Positions 15,341 to 24,290 are shown, counted from the stretch's first letter. The stretch: DNA of 58,948 bases from Candidatus Mediterraneibacter surreyensis (GCA_019118885.1 DWYB01000090.1:1-58948); one strand, 5' to 3'. Numbers and translations are program-made. Notes: generated by a model from the sequence alone, not told the origin.

Positions 15341-17038
15341 ATGAAAAAGAAATGGTGGCATGACAAAGTGGCATATCAGATTTACCCAAAGAGTTTTTTC
15401 GATACGAACGGAGACGGAATCGGAGATCTCAGGGGAATTATCTCGAAGTTAGATTATCTTAAAGATCTGGGGATTGACATTATCTGGCTTTCTCCGATCT
15501 ATCAGTCTCCGTTTGTAGATCAGGGATATGATATTTCCGACTATTACAAGATTGCGGAAGAATTCGGCACGATGGAGGAGTTCGATGAGCTGCTCGCCGA
15601 GACAAAGAAGCGGGGAATGTATGTCCTGATGGATCTGGTTGTAAACCACTGCTCCGACAAGCATGAATGGTTCCGGAAGGCATTAAAAGATCCGTACGGA
15701 AAATACGCGGGATATTTTCATTTCGTAAAAGGAAAAGACGGCAAGGAACCCAGCAATTACCGCTCTTACTTCGGTGGAAGCGCATGGGAACCGGTGCCGG
15801 GAACCGATCTGTACTATCTCCATATGTTCGCGAAAGAGCAGCCGGATCTCAACTGGGAGAATCCGGAACTGAGGCAGGAGATCTATAAGATGATCAACTG
15901 GTGGCTGGATAAAGGGCTGGCAGGATTCCGCATTGACGCGATCATCAACATCAAGAAAGATCTGAGCTTTCCGTCCTATGAGCCGGACGGACCGGACGGC
16001 CTGGCCTCCTGTGTGAAGATGGTAGAGGAAGTACAGGGCGTCGGAGAGTATTTTGAAGACATAAAGAAAAATACATTTGAGAAATACGATGCATTTACTG
16101 TGGCGGAAGTCTTTAATATGAAAGACGATGAGCTTGCAGAGTTTATCGGAGACGACGGACATTTCTCAACAATGTTTGACTTCAGCGCACATATGCTTGC
16201 CCAGGGAGAGAGCGGCTGGTATAACAGCAGAAAGCCGTCGTTTAAAGAGTGGCGTGACACGATCTTTGCTTCCCAGCAGAGGATGCAGGGAGTCGGATTC
16301 CCGGCAAATATTATAGAGAATCATGATGAACCGAGAGGAGCGAGCCGTTTTCTTCCCGAATACGCGCAGAATGAGAAAGGCAAGAAAATGCTTGCCACAA
16401 CATCCATATTACTGTATGGAATTCCTTTCATCTATCAGGGACAGGAGATCGGTATGACCAACTGCCGGAGAAATGATATCTCAGAGTATGACGATATCAG
16501 CACGAAGGATCAGTACCGGGAGGCCCTGGCAGCAGGATGCAGCCGAAATCAGGCGCTGGAGTGCTGTTATGAGAACAGCCGGGATAATGCAAGGACTCCG
16601 ATGCAGTGGAGCGCCGGAGAGGGAGCTGGTTTTACAGATGGAACGCCATGGCTTGCTCTCAATCCGAACTATACACAGATTAATGTAGAGGAGCAGGAGA
16701 AACGCCCGGATTCTGTATTAACCTATTATAAGAAACTCCTTGCGCTGAAGAAATCGCCGGAATACAGAGAGACATTTACATATGGAAAATTCGTTCCAGC
16801 ATATGAGGAGCAGGAGGGGATCTTTGCTTATCACAGAATCTCAGAGGCCGATGCGTCTCAGGATATCCTTGTAGTGGCAAACTATGGAACAGAGCTGTGC
16901 AAATTGAAACTGGACGGGCAGGCCGGAAGAGTACTTCTGTCCAACGCGGGAAAAGAAGAGGAAGGAACTCGAGAGATCACAGAAGCGGGAACCATCACCC
17001 TCAACAGCTGTGAGACGGCAGTGATCCTGCTGCGGTAA
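15341..17038 (+). CDS. malL: GH13 alpha-glucosidase (oligo-1,6-glucosidase-like)
   Basis: A cytoplasmic alpha-glucosidase of 565 residues, the usual length for GH13 subfamily 31. A Ca2+-site motif DTNGDGIGDL is at 21-30. The four GH13 regions are DLVVNH (about 98-103), GFRIDA with nucleophile D199, VAEVF with acid/base E256, and ENHDE with D329. No signal peptide. The residue after the nucleophile is alanine (A200), where alpha-1,6-specific family members have valine. This suggests preference for alpha-1,4 bonds, so the oligo-1,6-glucosidase name is a family label. A -10-like TATAAT lies at about 15291 in the region shared with the AraC gene. Confidence 0.92.
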   Translation: MKKKWWHDKVAYQIYPKSFFDTNGDGIGDLRGIISKLDYLKDLGIDIIWLSPIYQSPFVDQGYDISDYYKIAEEFGTMEEFDELLAETKKRGMYVLMDLVVNHCSDKHEWFRKALKDPYGKYAGYFHFVKGKDGKEPSNYRSYFGGSAWEPVPGTDLYYLHMFAKEQPDLNWENPELRQEIYKMINWWLDKGLAGFRIDAIINIKKDLSFPSYEPDGPDGLASCVKMVEEVQGVGEYFEDIKKNTFEKYDAFTVAEVFNMKDDELAEFIGDDGHFSTMFDFSAHMLAQGESGWYNSRKPSFKEWRDTIFASQQRMQGVGFPANIIENHDEPRGASRFLPEYAQNEKGKKMLATTSILLYGIPFIYQGQEIGMTNCRRNDISEYDDISTKDQYREALAAGCSRNQALECCYENSRDNARTPMQWSAGEGAGFTDGTPWLALNPNYTQINVEEQEKRPDSVLTYYKKLLALKKSPEYRETFTYGKFVPAYEEQEGIFAYHRISEADASQDILVVANYGTELCKLKLDGQAGRVLLSNAGKEEEGTREITEAGTITLNSCETAVILLR

Positions 17039-17092
17039 GAACAGATCATAACAGTTACGGCCGTTTTGCCGGCTGAACCGTAAAAGAATAAC

Positions 17093-17121
17093 TTGTTATT
17101 TCTCCGCACTTCTTATACAAT
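17093..17121 (+). promoter_or_regulatory. Promoter of the nhaC leader
   Basis: TTGTTA (17093-17098), 17 bases, TACAAT (17116-17121). Transcription would start near 17128, about 90 bases before the antiporter start codon and just before a terminator-like hairpin. Confidence 0.65.
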
Positions 17122-17150
17122 AGTAGACAAATGCGAGTGGCGGAACAAAA

Positions 17151-17180
17151 GGAGCGGCTGCGTATGCGGCCGCTCCTTTT
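17151..17180 (+). terminator. Strong hairpin with T4 in the nhaC leader
   Basis: GGAGCGGC pairs with GCCGCTCC, flanked by AAAA and TTTT, so it could act in both directions. It ends malL-side transcripts, but because it lies downstream of the predicted 17093 promoter it could also attenuate nhaC. A 19-codon ORF (17131-17190, six Arg codons) runs through it. Confidence 0.7.
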
Positions 17181-17218
17181 ACGACGCTGACAATTCAAGG
17201 AATGGAGAGTAAAAAGTT

Positions 17219-18742
17219 ATGGATGGTTCTATGTTTATCGGGACGTGGTGGGCTCTGATCCCGCCGCTTCTGGCGATTATTCTCGCCTTTGTAACAAAAG
17301 AAGTGTATAGTTCCCTGTTTCTAGGTGTGGCTGTGGGCGCCATGCTTTACAGCGGATTCCACCCGTGGGAGTCGTTTGTGAATTTCTTCGAGATCATGAA
17401 AGACAGCATGAATCTGAATATTCTGATCTTCGACGTATTGCTCGGCATGATCATCGTGCTGATGGCAAAGACCGGCGGATCGGCCGCCTACGGTAAATGG
17501 GCGGGCACCAAGATCAAATCGAAGAAGAGCGCGCTGCTGGCAACGACAGGCCTGGGAATCCTGATCTTTGTGGATGATTATTTCAACTGCCTTACAGTAG
17601 GTTCGGTCATGCGCCCGGTGACGGACCGCTATAAAGTGTCCAGAGCAAAGCTTGCGTATATCATTGACTCTACCGCAGCTCCGGTGTGCATTATCGCACC
17701 CATCTCAAGCTGGGCGGCGGCAGTCAATTCCTATGTGCCGGAAGATGCGGGGATTACCGGATTCCAGCTTTTCCTGCGGACGATCCCGTATAACCTGTAT
17801 GCGATTCTTACACTGTTCATGGTAATTTTCATTACAGTGACGGCATTTGATTTCGGACTGATGAAAAAACATGAGGAAAATGCTGCAAAAGGCGATCTCT
17901 TTACAAGCGGCGCGGAGGAGTTTGAGCAGATATCCGAAGACGAGGTCAACCCGAACGGAAAGGTGATCGACCTTGTTCTTCCTGTGGCGGTTCTGATCGT
18001 ATCCGCAATCGGAGCCATGATCTATACCGGATATCTTGGCGGAGCTACAGATGTGATCACAGCCTTTTCCGGATGCGACGCAGAGACAAGCCTGATCTTT
18101 GCGACAATGGTTACGATCTTCTTTATGCTTATCCTGTACCTGCCGAGAAAAGTGGTGACATTCAAGGGCTTTATGGACAGCCTTGCAGAGGGCTTCAAGC
18201 TGATGGTGCCGGCGGTGACCATCCTGATCTTTGCATGGTCACTGAAAGGTGTGGGAGACGCCCTCGGCCTTGCGGATTTTGTGGGGCATATCGTAGGAGA
18301 CAATGCATCCGCCAGTATTTTTATTCCTGTTGTAATGTTTGCGGCTGCGGTATTCCTTTCATTTTCAACAGGAACGTCGTGGGGAACATTTGCGATCCTT
18401 GTGCCCATCGCGACGGCTATGTTCTCAGGCGGCGCAGATCTGGAGATGATGGTGATCTCCGTATCGGCAGTTCTTGCAGGAGCTGTGTGCGGCGACCATG
18501 TATCGCCGATCTCTGACACTACGGTTATGTCTTCTGCGGGAGCCCAGAGCAATCATATCAATCATGTATCCACGCAGATGCAGTATGCGGCGGTTGTGGC
18601 CGCGGTCTGCATTGTGGGATATTTGATCGCCGGAGTCATACACATCTGGTGGGTCGTTCTTGGCGTCAGTCTGATCCTTCTCACAGGAACACTCCTGGTG
18701 ATCCGTAAAGTGAACGGGGCAAAACAGGACGGCAGGAAATGA
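17219..18742 (+). CDS. NhaC-family Na+/H+ antiporter
   Basis: A protein of 507 residues with about 12 membrane segments. Signatures of the NhaC/YqkI group: WWALIPPLLAIILAFVTKEV, GLGILIFVDDYFNCLTVGSV, PVCIIAPISSWAAAVNSYVP, FLSFSTGTSWGTFAILVPIA and GDHVSPISDTTVMSSAGAQS. Family members exchange cytoplasmic Na+ (or in some cases organic anions/amino acids) for external protons, so ion selectivity is not certain. Its TGA overlaps the ATG of the next gene (ATGA), so the two are translationally coupled. Confidence 0.9.
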   Translation: MDGSMFIGTWWALIPPLLAIILAFVTKEVYSSLFLGVAVGAMLYSGFHPWESFVNFFEIMKDSMNLNILIFDVLLGMIIVLMAKTGGSAAYGKWAGTKIKSKKSALLATTGLGILIFVDDYFNCLTVGSVMRPVTDRYKVSRAKLAYIIDSTAAPVCIIAPISSWAAAVNSYVPEDAGITGFQLFLRTIPYNLYAILTLFMVIFITVTAFDFGLMKKHEENAAKGDLFTSGAEEFEQISEDEVNPNGKVIDLVLPVAVLIVSAIGAMIYTGYLGGATDVITAFSGCDAETSLIFATMVTIFFMLILYLPRKVVTFKGFMDSLAEGFKLMVPAVTILIFAWSLKGVGDALGLADFVGHIVGDNASASIFIPVVMFAAAVFLSFSTGTSWGTFAILVPIATAMFSGGADLEMMVISVSAVLAGAVCGDHVSPISDTTVMSSAGAQSNHINHVSTQMQYAAVVAAVCIVGYLIAGVIHIWWVVLGVSLILLTGTLLVIRKVNGAKQDGRK

Positions 18743-19428
18743 ATAAGACAGGAAAGAAAATTATTATACAAGCACCATATATCGATCAGAGCGGGCGATA
18801 CCCTACCGGATGCGAGAGCGTTTCCGCAGTGATGCTGCTTCAGCATCTCGGGATTGATATTACTGTGGATGAATTTATTGAAACGTATCTTGAAAAGAAA
18901 GCTTTCGAGGAGAAAGACGGAATCCTGTTCGGCCCGGACCCGCGGAAATATTTCTGCGGGAGTCCGTATGACGAAGACGCATTCGGCTGTTATGCACCGG
19001 TAATCGTAAATGCCCTTGAAAAGGTGTTCTTGGACATGAAATCCGGGAAGCGCAGTACCAGGCGGGAGGAAGCGGCATACCGGGCGGTTGACGAGACCGG
19101 CACGCCGCTGGAGGAGCTTCTGACAAAGTATATAGACCACGGAATGCCCGTGATCTGCTGGGCGTGTATCGATATGCGGGAACCGGTCATCGGTCCGCAG
19201 TGGTATCTATTTGATACTGAGGCGGATCAGAGCCCGGGCGCGATCTTTACATGGATATCTAATGAACACTGTATGCTGCTGGTGGGATATGATGAAGAGA
19301 ATTATTATTTTAATGACCCGCATAACGGGAACGGACTGACCGGATATCCTCGGGAAATCACAGAAAAATGCCACCGCGCGCAGTATATGCAGGCGGTGGG
19401 CGTTATTAATGCATTGTCTTCTTCGTAA
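18739..19428 (+). CDS. C39-like papain-fold protease, cytoplasmic
   Basis: A protein of 229 residues of the C39-like/YvpB peptidase type. Putative catalytic residues are C25 in YPTGCESVSAVMLLQHLG, H177 in SNEHCMLLVGY and D193 in YYFNDPHNG. The oxyanion glutamine may be Q11 in IIIQAPYIDQ. There is no signal peptide and no ABC-transporter fusion, unlike bacteriocin-processing C39 domains. It is translationally coupled to the NhaC antiporter gene, and its 3' end overlaps the convergent MFS gene by 23 bp. Substrate unknown. Confidence 0.85.
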   Translation: MNKTGKKIIIQAPYIDQSGRYPTGCESVSAVMLLQHLGIDITVDEFIETYLEKKAFEEKDGILFGPDPRKYFCGSPYDEDAFGCYAPVIVNALEKVFLDMKSGKRSTRREEAAYRAVDETGTPLEELLTKYIDHGMPVICWACIDMREPVIGPQWYLFDTEADQSPGAIFTWISNEHCMLLVGYDEENYYFNDPHNGNGLTGYPREITEKCHRAQYMQAVGVINALSSS

Positions 19429-20587
19429 GCAGTTCGTGCATAACAATCATAAGGATGAGCAGCGCCATCATGTAGACCGGGAAGAGTGTAATGCTGATAT
19501 GGTTGGCAATCAGTCCGAATAAGGGCGGCATCAGGCAGGTGCCGACATAAGCGCTTGCCATCTGTACGCCGATGACTGCCTGAGACCGCGCCACACCGAA
19601 ATGATCCGGTGTAGAGTGGATGATACACGGATAGACGGGTGCGCATCCAAGGCCGATCATGATCAGTCCGGCAAGGGAGAGGATGTCCGGACCGGGCAGA
19701 AGCATGACGACAATGCCGGCCGCAATGATTCCCTGCCCCAGACGGATCATCTGTACATCGTTCAGTTTCATTGTGATAAAGCCGCTGATCGCCCGGCCTA
19801 CAGTGATGCCGATGAAGAACATACCTGCGAAGCGCGCGGCGGTTTCGGCAGGAATCCCTTTAAACAGATGGAGATAACTGCTGGCCCACAGGCTGGCGGT
19901 CTGTTCGATAGCGCAGTAGCAGAAGAAACAGAGCATGACCTCCTTTGCTCCGGGGATCCGTATGATCTCTGCAAGGGAGAGAGGTTTACTGCCTGCTTTT
20001 TCCGACGCATCGTCCGACTTCTGTACCTCGATCCTGTTCTTCTGTTTCGTCCAGAGCGGAAGACTGAAGATCAGGAATGCGGTCAGTACGATTTGAAGCA
20101 CGCCGATATAGCGATAACCGGAATTCCATGTCTTTCCGCCGGAAAGAGCGAATCCCATGATGTAAGGTCCAAGTGTTGCACCTACGCCCCACATACAGTG
20201 CAGCCAGCTCATATGGTGGCTCTTATAGTGCAGCGCTACGTAGTTATTCAGCGCTGCGTCCACACTGCCTGCGCCCAGCCCGTAGGGGATGGCCCAGAGG
20301 CAAAGCATCCAGAACGAGTGAGTAAAAGAAAATCCCAAAAGGGCAACGGCCGTTATTGACACGCTGATGGCTGTGACTCTTCCCGTACCAAGTTTCCGCG
20401 TAAGCCGGTCGCTCTGCAGGCTGGATATGATCGTGCCCAGTGAAATGATCATGGATATGATCCCTGCGTAAGAGACGGGAACATTAAATTCCGTGTACAT
20501 TGCAGGCCACGCGGAACCGAGCAGGGCGTCCGGAAGCCCGAGGCTGATAAAAGCAAGATATATGATCGCGAGTAATAAGTGTGTCAT
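19406..20587 (-). CDS. MFS transporter
   Basis: A protein of about 393 residues with 12 membrane helices of the major facilitator superfamily (FucP/YfkF-like group). Features: the start THLLLAIIYLAFISLGLPDA, loop 2-3 QSDRLTRKLGTGRV, the mid-loop RIEVQKSDDASEKAG, and second-half motif ISGFITMKLND. Two ATGs follow AGGAG; the second (20587) has an 8-base spacing and is preferred over 20593. Substrate unknown. It converges on and overlaps the C39-like gene. The region upstream (to 20880) holds a GGGGC-AAAA-GCCCC hairpin (20631-20644) and no gene. Confidence 0.9.
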   Translation of the reverse strand: MTHLLLAIIYLAFISLGLPDALLGSAWPAMYTEFNVPVSYAGIISMIISLGTIISSLQSDRLTRKLGTGRVTAISVSITAVALLGFSFTHSFWMLCLWAIPYGLGAGSVDAALNNYVALHYKSHHMSWLHCMWGVGATLGPYIMGFALSGGKTWNSGYRYIGVLQIVLTAFLIFSLPLWTKQKNRIEVQKSDDASEKAGSKPLSLAEIIRIPGAKEVMLCFFCYCAIEQTASLWASSYLHLFKGIPAETAARFAGMFFIGITVGRAISGFITMKLNDVQMIRLGQGIIAAGIVVMLLPGPDILSLAGLIMIGLGCAPVYPCIIHSTPDHFGVARSQAVIGVQMASAYVGTCLMPPLFGLIANHISITLFPVYMMALLILMIVMHELLTKKTMH

Positions 20588-20809
20588 GTCCATTTCTCCT
20601 TTGATGTAATAAGCTGATAATATGATGTTGGGGGCAAAAGCCCCTAACTTCGATGCTCACGTGGGCTTAGACCTTTTGACCCTGGCATCTTAATATTATA
20701 CCGGCATATATCCGGAATTGCTTGCAGTATTCTGCATGATTATTACACAATTGTGCCAGCCGAAGACTGACGCCGGCGGAGACTGACGCGCCGGAGAAGA
20801 CAGAAAGAT

Positions 20810-20838
20810 CCCCTCAGCCATATGGAACGGCTGAGGGG
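20810..20838 (-). terminator. Intrinsic terminator of asnA
   Basis: CCCCTCAGCC and GGCTGAGGGG form a 10-bp perfect stem with a 9-nt loop, 43 bp after the asnA stop. On the minus strand it is followed by a T-rich but interrupted tail (ATCTTTCTGTCTT). Confidence 0.75.
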
Positions 20839-20880
20839 AAAGTTTTAAAAGCAGAATCGCAGATCAGTCTGCGTTTATAT

Positions 20881-21891
20881 TTATAGCAGATTAATGCCAT
20901 GGGCAAGCGCTTCTTCTGTCACATCGTCCGGCCACAGGGAAGACTGAACTTCACCAATGTGAGCTTTTCTCAGATAATACATACAGATACGTGACTGACC
21001 GATACCTCCGCCTACTGTGTAGGGGAGGTCTCCGTTGAGCAGAGATTTCTGGAACGGGAGTTCTGCCCGTTCTTCGCAGCCTGCAATCTTAAGCTGACTT
21101 TTAAGAGAATCCTCGTCCACACGGATACCCATGGAAGAAAGCTCCAGCCCCATGTCGAGTACAGGGTAGTAGACGATAATGTCGCCGTTAAGTTCCCAGT
21201 CGTCATAGTCCGGCGCGCGGCCGTCGTGTTTTTCACCTGAGGCAAGGATCTTACCGATCTGTGAGATAAATACGGCGCCCTTTTCCTTTGCAATCTTATT
21301 TTCTCTTTCTTTCGGAGTGCAGCCCGGATACATATCCTCCAGTTCCTGTGATGTGATAAAGAAGATATCGTCCGGCAGGAGCGGCTCGATGTAGTTATAT
21401 CTTCTGGATATGTAATCCTCGGTGTCTTTCAGAGCACTGTATACTTTGCGCACTGTATACTGAAGCGTCTCCATGTTGCGCTCTTCTTTGGAGATGATCT
21501 TTTCCCAATCCCACTGGTCTACATAGAGAGAGTGGATATTGTCGGTATCCTCATCCCGGCGGATGGCGCTCATATCAGTGTATAGACCTTCCCCTGAGTG
21601 GAAACCGTATTTTTTCAACGCATAGCGTTTCCACTTCGCAAGGGAGTGAACGATCTCAGCTTCTGCGTCATCCTGCTCTTTAATGCCGAATGATACAGGG
21701 CGCTCTACGCCGTTTAAGTTGTCGTTCATACCCGTTTCCGGCCGGACAAACAGAGGTGCCGAGACACGTGTCAGATGCAGTGATTTTGCAAGCGCCCGCT
21801 CGAAATGGTCCTTTACTTCCTTGATGGCTACTTCCGTCTCACGGATCGTGAGGGGAGAAGAGTAGCCTTCCGGTATTTTTAAGTTTCCCAT
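20881..21891 (-). CDS. asnA: Aspartate–ammonia ligase
   Basis: AsnA makes asparagine from aspartate, ammonia and ATP, with AMP as product. It is a class II aaRS-like enzyme; 336 residues from the chosen start, the normal length. Motifs: [85 protein letters not shown] and the ATP-site [21 protein letters not shown]. The start at 21891 follows AAAGGAGT; an upstream in-frame extension lacks a ribosome binding site. A TTGACT-N17-TAAAAT promoter lies just upstream. Confidence 0.97.
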   Translation of the reverse strand: MGNLKIPEGYSSPLTIRETEVAIKEVKDHFERALAKSLHLTRVSAPLFVRPETGMNDNLNGVERPVSFGIKEQDDAEAEIVHSLAKWKRYALKKYGFHSGEGLYTDMSAIRRDEDTDNIHSLYVDQWDWEKIISKEERNMETLQYTVRKVYSALKDTEDYISRRYNYIEPLLPDDIFFITSQELEDMYPGCTPKERENKIAKEKGAVFISQIGKILASGEKHDGRAPDYDDWELNGDIIVYYPVLDMGLELSSMGIRVDEDSLKSQLKIAGCEERAELPFQKSLLNGDLPYTVGGGIGQSRICMYYLRKAHIGEVQSSLWPDDVTEEALAHGINLL

Positions 21892-21939
21892 CGTTATGAC
21901 TCCTTTATATAAATTCAGTAATTTTGACATTTCCATTCT

Positions 21940-21968
21940 ATTTTAATGGCAGGAGATATAGAAGTCAA
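21940..21968 (-). promoter_or_regulatory. Promoter of asnA
   Basis: On the minus strand TTGACT (21963-21968), 17 bases, TAAAAT (21940-21945). A small dyad CCATT / AATGG brackets the -10. The predicted 5' untranslated region is about 40 bases. Confidence 0.75.
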
Positions 21969-22065
21969 CCTTAAGAAAAGACAGAATTCTTTACAATGCC
22001 AGATTGCAATGAACGATAAATTAACAGAAAATAATTAAAAAATAAAAATAAAATCTAAAAATTAG

Positions 22066-22097
22066 TTGACAAATCAGAAATATAGAGTTATTATAAT
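22066..22097 (+). promoter_or_regulatory. Strong promoter of a noncoding transcript
   Basis: TTGACA (22066-22071), 17 bases, TATTAT (22089-22094), overlapped by TATAAT (22092-22097). The region is very AT-rich upstream, as in strong promoters. No ORF starts for nearly 400 bases downstream. Confidence 0.75.
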
Positions 22098-22103
22098 TAC
22101 AAC

Positions 22104-22408
22104 AAATAAAACTAATAGAAAGTTTTATAAAACCCATTGAATATCGTGATTTGGGAAATGGGTAATCAGATATAGAGAAAGATCATAATGACGAGAAAGT
22201 TATGAGAGAGGTAAAATCTATATCATCGAAAAGATTATCGAGGAGCTCAAGTTCAATGGGAATTTAAGTAAAGGAGGTACGGACCACCGGGAACGTAAGT
22301 TAAATCTATCAATCAGAAAGAAAGATAGAAGAAAGAGGTAAAAAGAATGATAGAAATATCAGTATGAAAGTGGATGTTGATCAAAACAGATTGATTGGCA
22401 TCCACTTT
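22104..22408 (+). ncRNA. Candidate structured noncoding RNA with pseudoknot
   Basis: A 555-bp intergenic region holds this transcript candidate behind the 22066 promoter. Seen directly: ATATC-G-TGATT (22141-22151) pairs with AATCA-GATAT (22164-22173), and the loop of that hairpin contains AATGGGT (22157-22163), which is complementary to ACCCATT (22132-22138). That is an H-type pseudoknot. A CATAA/TTATG hairpin (22184-22204), TACG/CGTA around GGACCACC (about 22278-22297), and an ATAGA/TCTAT closing pair (22115 and 22305) follow. A purine-rich linker leads to a 10-bp hairpin AAAGTGGATG / CATCCACTTT (22367-22408) without a T run. No usable ORF. Size (about 215 nt core) and lineage would fit the raiA-motif RNA, but I cannot confirm the family. 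Confidence 0.55.
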
Positions 22409-22491
22409 CGCTGTGTAAATAATAATCCTGTTGTATCTTGTCAATTAATTGAATCGTTGATAGAATAAGCGGGGAGGGAGAATGAGGATCC

Positions 22492-23490
22492 ATGGCAAAG
22501 AGCAGTAATCAGAAAGCGAAAATCTTATATCTGATGGAACTGTTCCTGGAAGAGACGGATGAAGAACATCCGATTCCCCGGAAAGGGCTGGAAGAAAGGC
22601 TGGAGAAGCTGGGAATCCGCGCAGAGAGAAAAAGTATTTACAACGATATTGAGACTTTGAAAAATTTCGGCCTGGATATTGAATACCGGAAGGAACACCC
22701 GGAGGGATATTATCTGGCGGTGCGGGATTTTGAACTTCCGGAACTGAAGCTTCTTGTAGATGCTGTGCAGTCTTCAAGATTTATCACTCAGAAGAAGTCG
22801 GATGCGTTGATTCGCAAGATAGAGAAGCTGACAAGCAGATACGAAGCCCGCAAACTGCAGCGCCAGGTTGTTGTTGCAGATCGTATCAAGGCAATGAATG
22901 AAAGTATTTATTATAATGTAGATAAACTCCATTCGGCAATAGCATTGAACCAGCAGATTATATTCCGATACTTTGAGTGGACGGTTTCAAAAGAGATCCG
23001 CATGAAAAAAAACGGGGAGAATTATCACGTGAGTCCGTGGGCGCTGACTTGGGATAATGAGAATTATTACCTCATCGGTTACGATATGGATGCATCGATC
23101 ATCAAACATTTCCGGGTAGATAAGATGCTGCACATAGAACTTACCGGACAGGACAGAGCCGGGCGGGAAGAGTTCTCAAGATTTGATCTTGCGCGGTATA
23201 CGAAGAGAACGTTCGGAATGTTCGGTGGTAATGAGGAGACAGTCCGTATCCGGTTCCACAACAGATTTGTAGGAGTTGTGATAGACCGGTTCGGAAAGGA
23301 CGTGCCGCTCAGGCCGGACGGGGAGGAACACTTTATAGCCAGGGTAGAAGTGGCGGTCAGCGAACAGTTCTTCGGATGGATAACCGGTCTGGGCAGAGAT
23401 GTGCAGATCGTATCGCCTCAGTCTGTTGTTGAGGAGTACAGAGATCTGCTGGAGGATCTGGGGAAAATGTATAATAAACAAATTGATTAA
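22492..23490 (+). CDS. WYL-domain transcriptional regulator
   Basis: A protein of 332 residues. An N-terminal winged HTH (KILYLMELFLEETDEEHPIP, RAERKSIYNDIETLKNFGLD IEY) is followed by a WYL domain (HVSPWALTWDNENYYLIGYD, where W-x-L and the YYLIGY strand correspond to the WYL core) and a C-terminal WCX extension. WYL domains sense nucleic acid or nucleotide ligands in characterised cases. SD GGGAGGGAG. It sits just downstream of the candidate structured RNA and 11 bp before the next membrane protein gene. Confidence 0.92.
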   Translation: MAKSSNQKAKILYLMELFLEETDEEHPIPRKGLEERLEKLGIRAERKSIYNDIETLKNFGLDIEYRKEHPEGYYLAVRDFELPELKLLVDAVQSSRFITQKKSDALIRKIEKLTSRYEARKLQRQVVVADRIKAMNESIYYNVDKLHSAIALNQQIIFRYFEWTVSKEIRMKKNGENYHVSPWALTWDNENYYLIGYDMDASIIKHFRVDKMLHIELTGQDRAGREEFSRFDLARYTKRTFGMFGGNEETVRIRFHNRFVGVVIDRFGKDVPLRPDGEEHFIARVEVAVSEQFFGWITGLGRDVQIVSPQSVVEEYRDLLEDLGKMYNKQID

Positions 23491-23501
23491 GGGGTAGCAC
23501 T

Positions 23502-24290
23502 ATGAATGTAAATGAGTTATTTGACATGATGAATAATTTTGGCCTGTACGGAGTAATGCAGGAAATGGGGTTACAGGGGCATGAGCTGACTCAGATGAAG
23601 ATCATCGTTTTAGGAGCTGCGGCGGTAATCGGACTGCTTCTCTGCCTCCTTGGCTTGAAAATAGTCCGGGTATGGGCGGCTCTGACAGGACTTGCCGGCG
23701 GATTTGCAGCGGGAGTTACAGCAGGAGAGATGCTGGGGCTGAATGAAACAGGCATACTGATCGCAGGGGCGGCGCTTGGAATCATACTTGCGGTGCTGGG
23801 AGCCGTATTGTACCGTGTTGGCGTATTCCTGCTCGTCTTTATCACTGTCAGCTGTTTCTGCATCTATGTGATCAATCCCCGGGATTGGCTGTTTACGGCG
23901 GTCTGTCTGGGGATCGGCCTGGCTGCCGGGATCCTGGCGATCTGGTTTGTGATCGTACTTACGATCCTTTCTACATCCCTTTTCGGGGCGGCTCTGGCGG
24001 GAACTGCAGTCTATTATCTGCTTCCGGTGACAGGAGAACTGATCCTTATCGCACTGTGTGCGGTATTCTGTATCATCGGTATTCTTGTACAGCTTTTGCT
24101 TGAATCGAGAAAACAAAAGAAAAAGAATCTTAAGAAAGCAGCTGAGATCCGGGAAGAGAGATCCACTGCAAATGAGGTGGAGAAAGCCCGTGCAGTGATG
24201 GAAAATCTGGATAAAATCTCTGATGGTGATCCCGAAGAAGAAGATCTGACAATTATAGAGCTGGACGAGGAGGAATCAGAGGAAAATTAA
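23502..24290 (+). CDS. DUF4203-type polytopic membrane protein
   Basis: A protein of 262 residues with about seven glycine/alanine-rich membrane helices (about 33-205), rich in GLLLCLLGLKIVRVWAALTG-type segments. This resembles DUF4203/TMEM198-like proteins. A soluble, highly charged tail (about 205-262) follows, with a basic stretch KQKKKNLKKAAE and an acidic end ELDEEESEEN. Function unknown. It is 11 bp after the WYL regulator gene and probably co-transcribed with it. Confidence 0.8.
   Translation: MNVNELFDMMNNFGLYGVMQEMGLQGHELTQMKIIVLGAAAVIGLLLCLLGLKIVRVWAALTGLAGGFAAGVTAGEMLGLNETGILIAGAALGIILAVLGAVLYRVGVFLLVFITVSCFCIYVINPRDWLFTAVCLGIGLAAGILAIWFVIVLTILSTSLFGAALAGTAVYYLLPVTGELILIALCAVFCIIGILVQLLLESRKQKKKNLKKAAEIREERSTANEVEKARAVMENLDKISDGDPEEEDLTIIELDEEESEEN

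Noticed and set aside
17131-17190. The 19-codon leader ORF as a real peptide gene
   Set aside because: It is entirely inside a terminator hairpin region, starts almost at the transcription start and has no ribosome binding site; kept only as a speculative observation.
20594-20880. A riboswitch upstream of the MFS transporter
   Set aside because: Only a short GGGGC-AAAA-GCCCC hairpin is visible and no known aptamer pattern.
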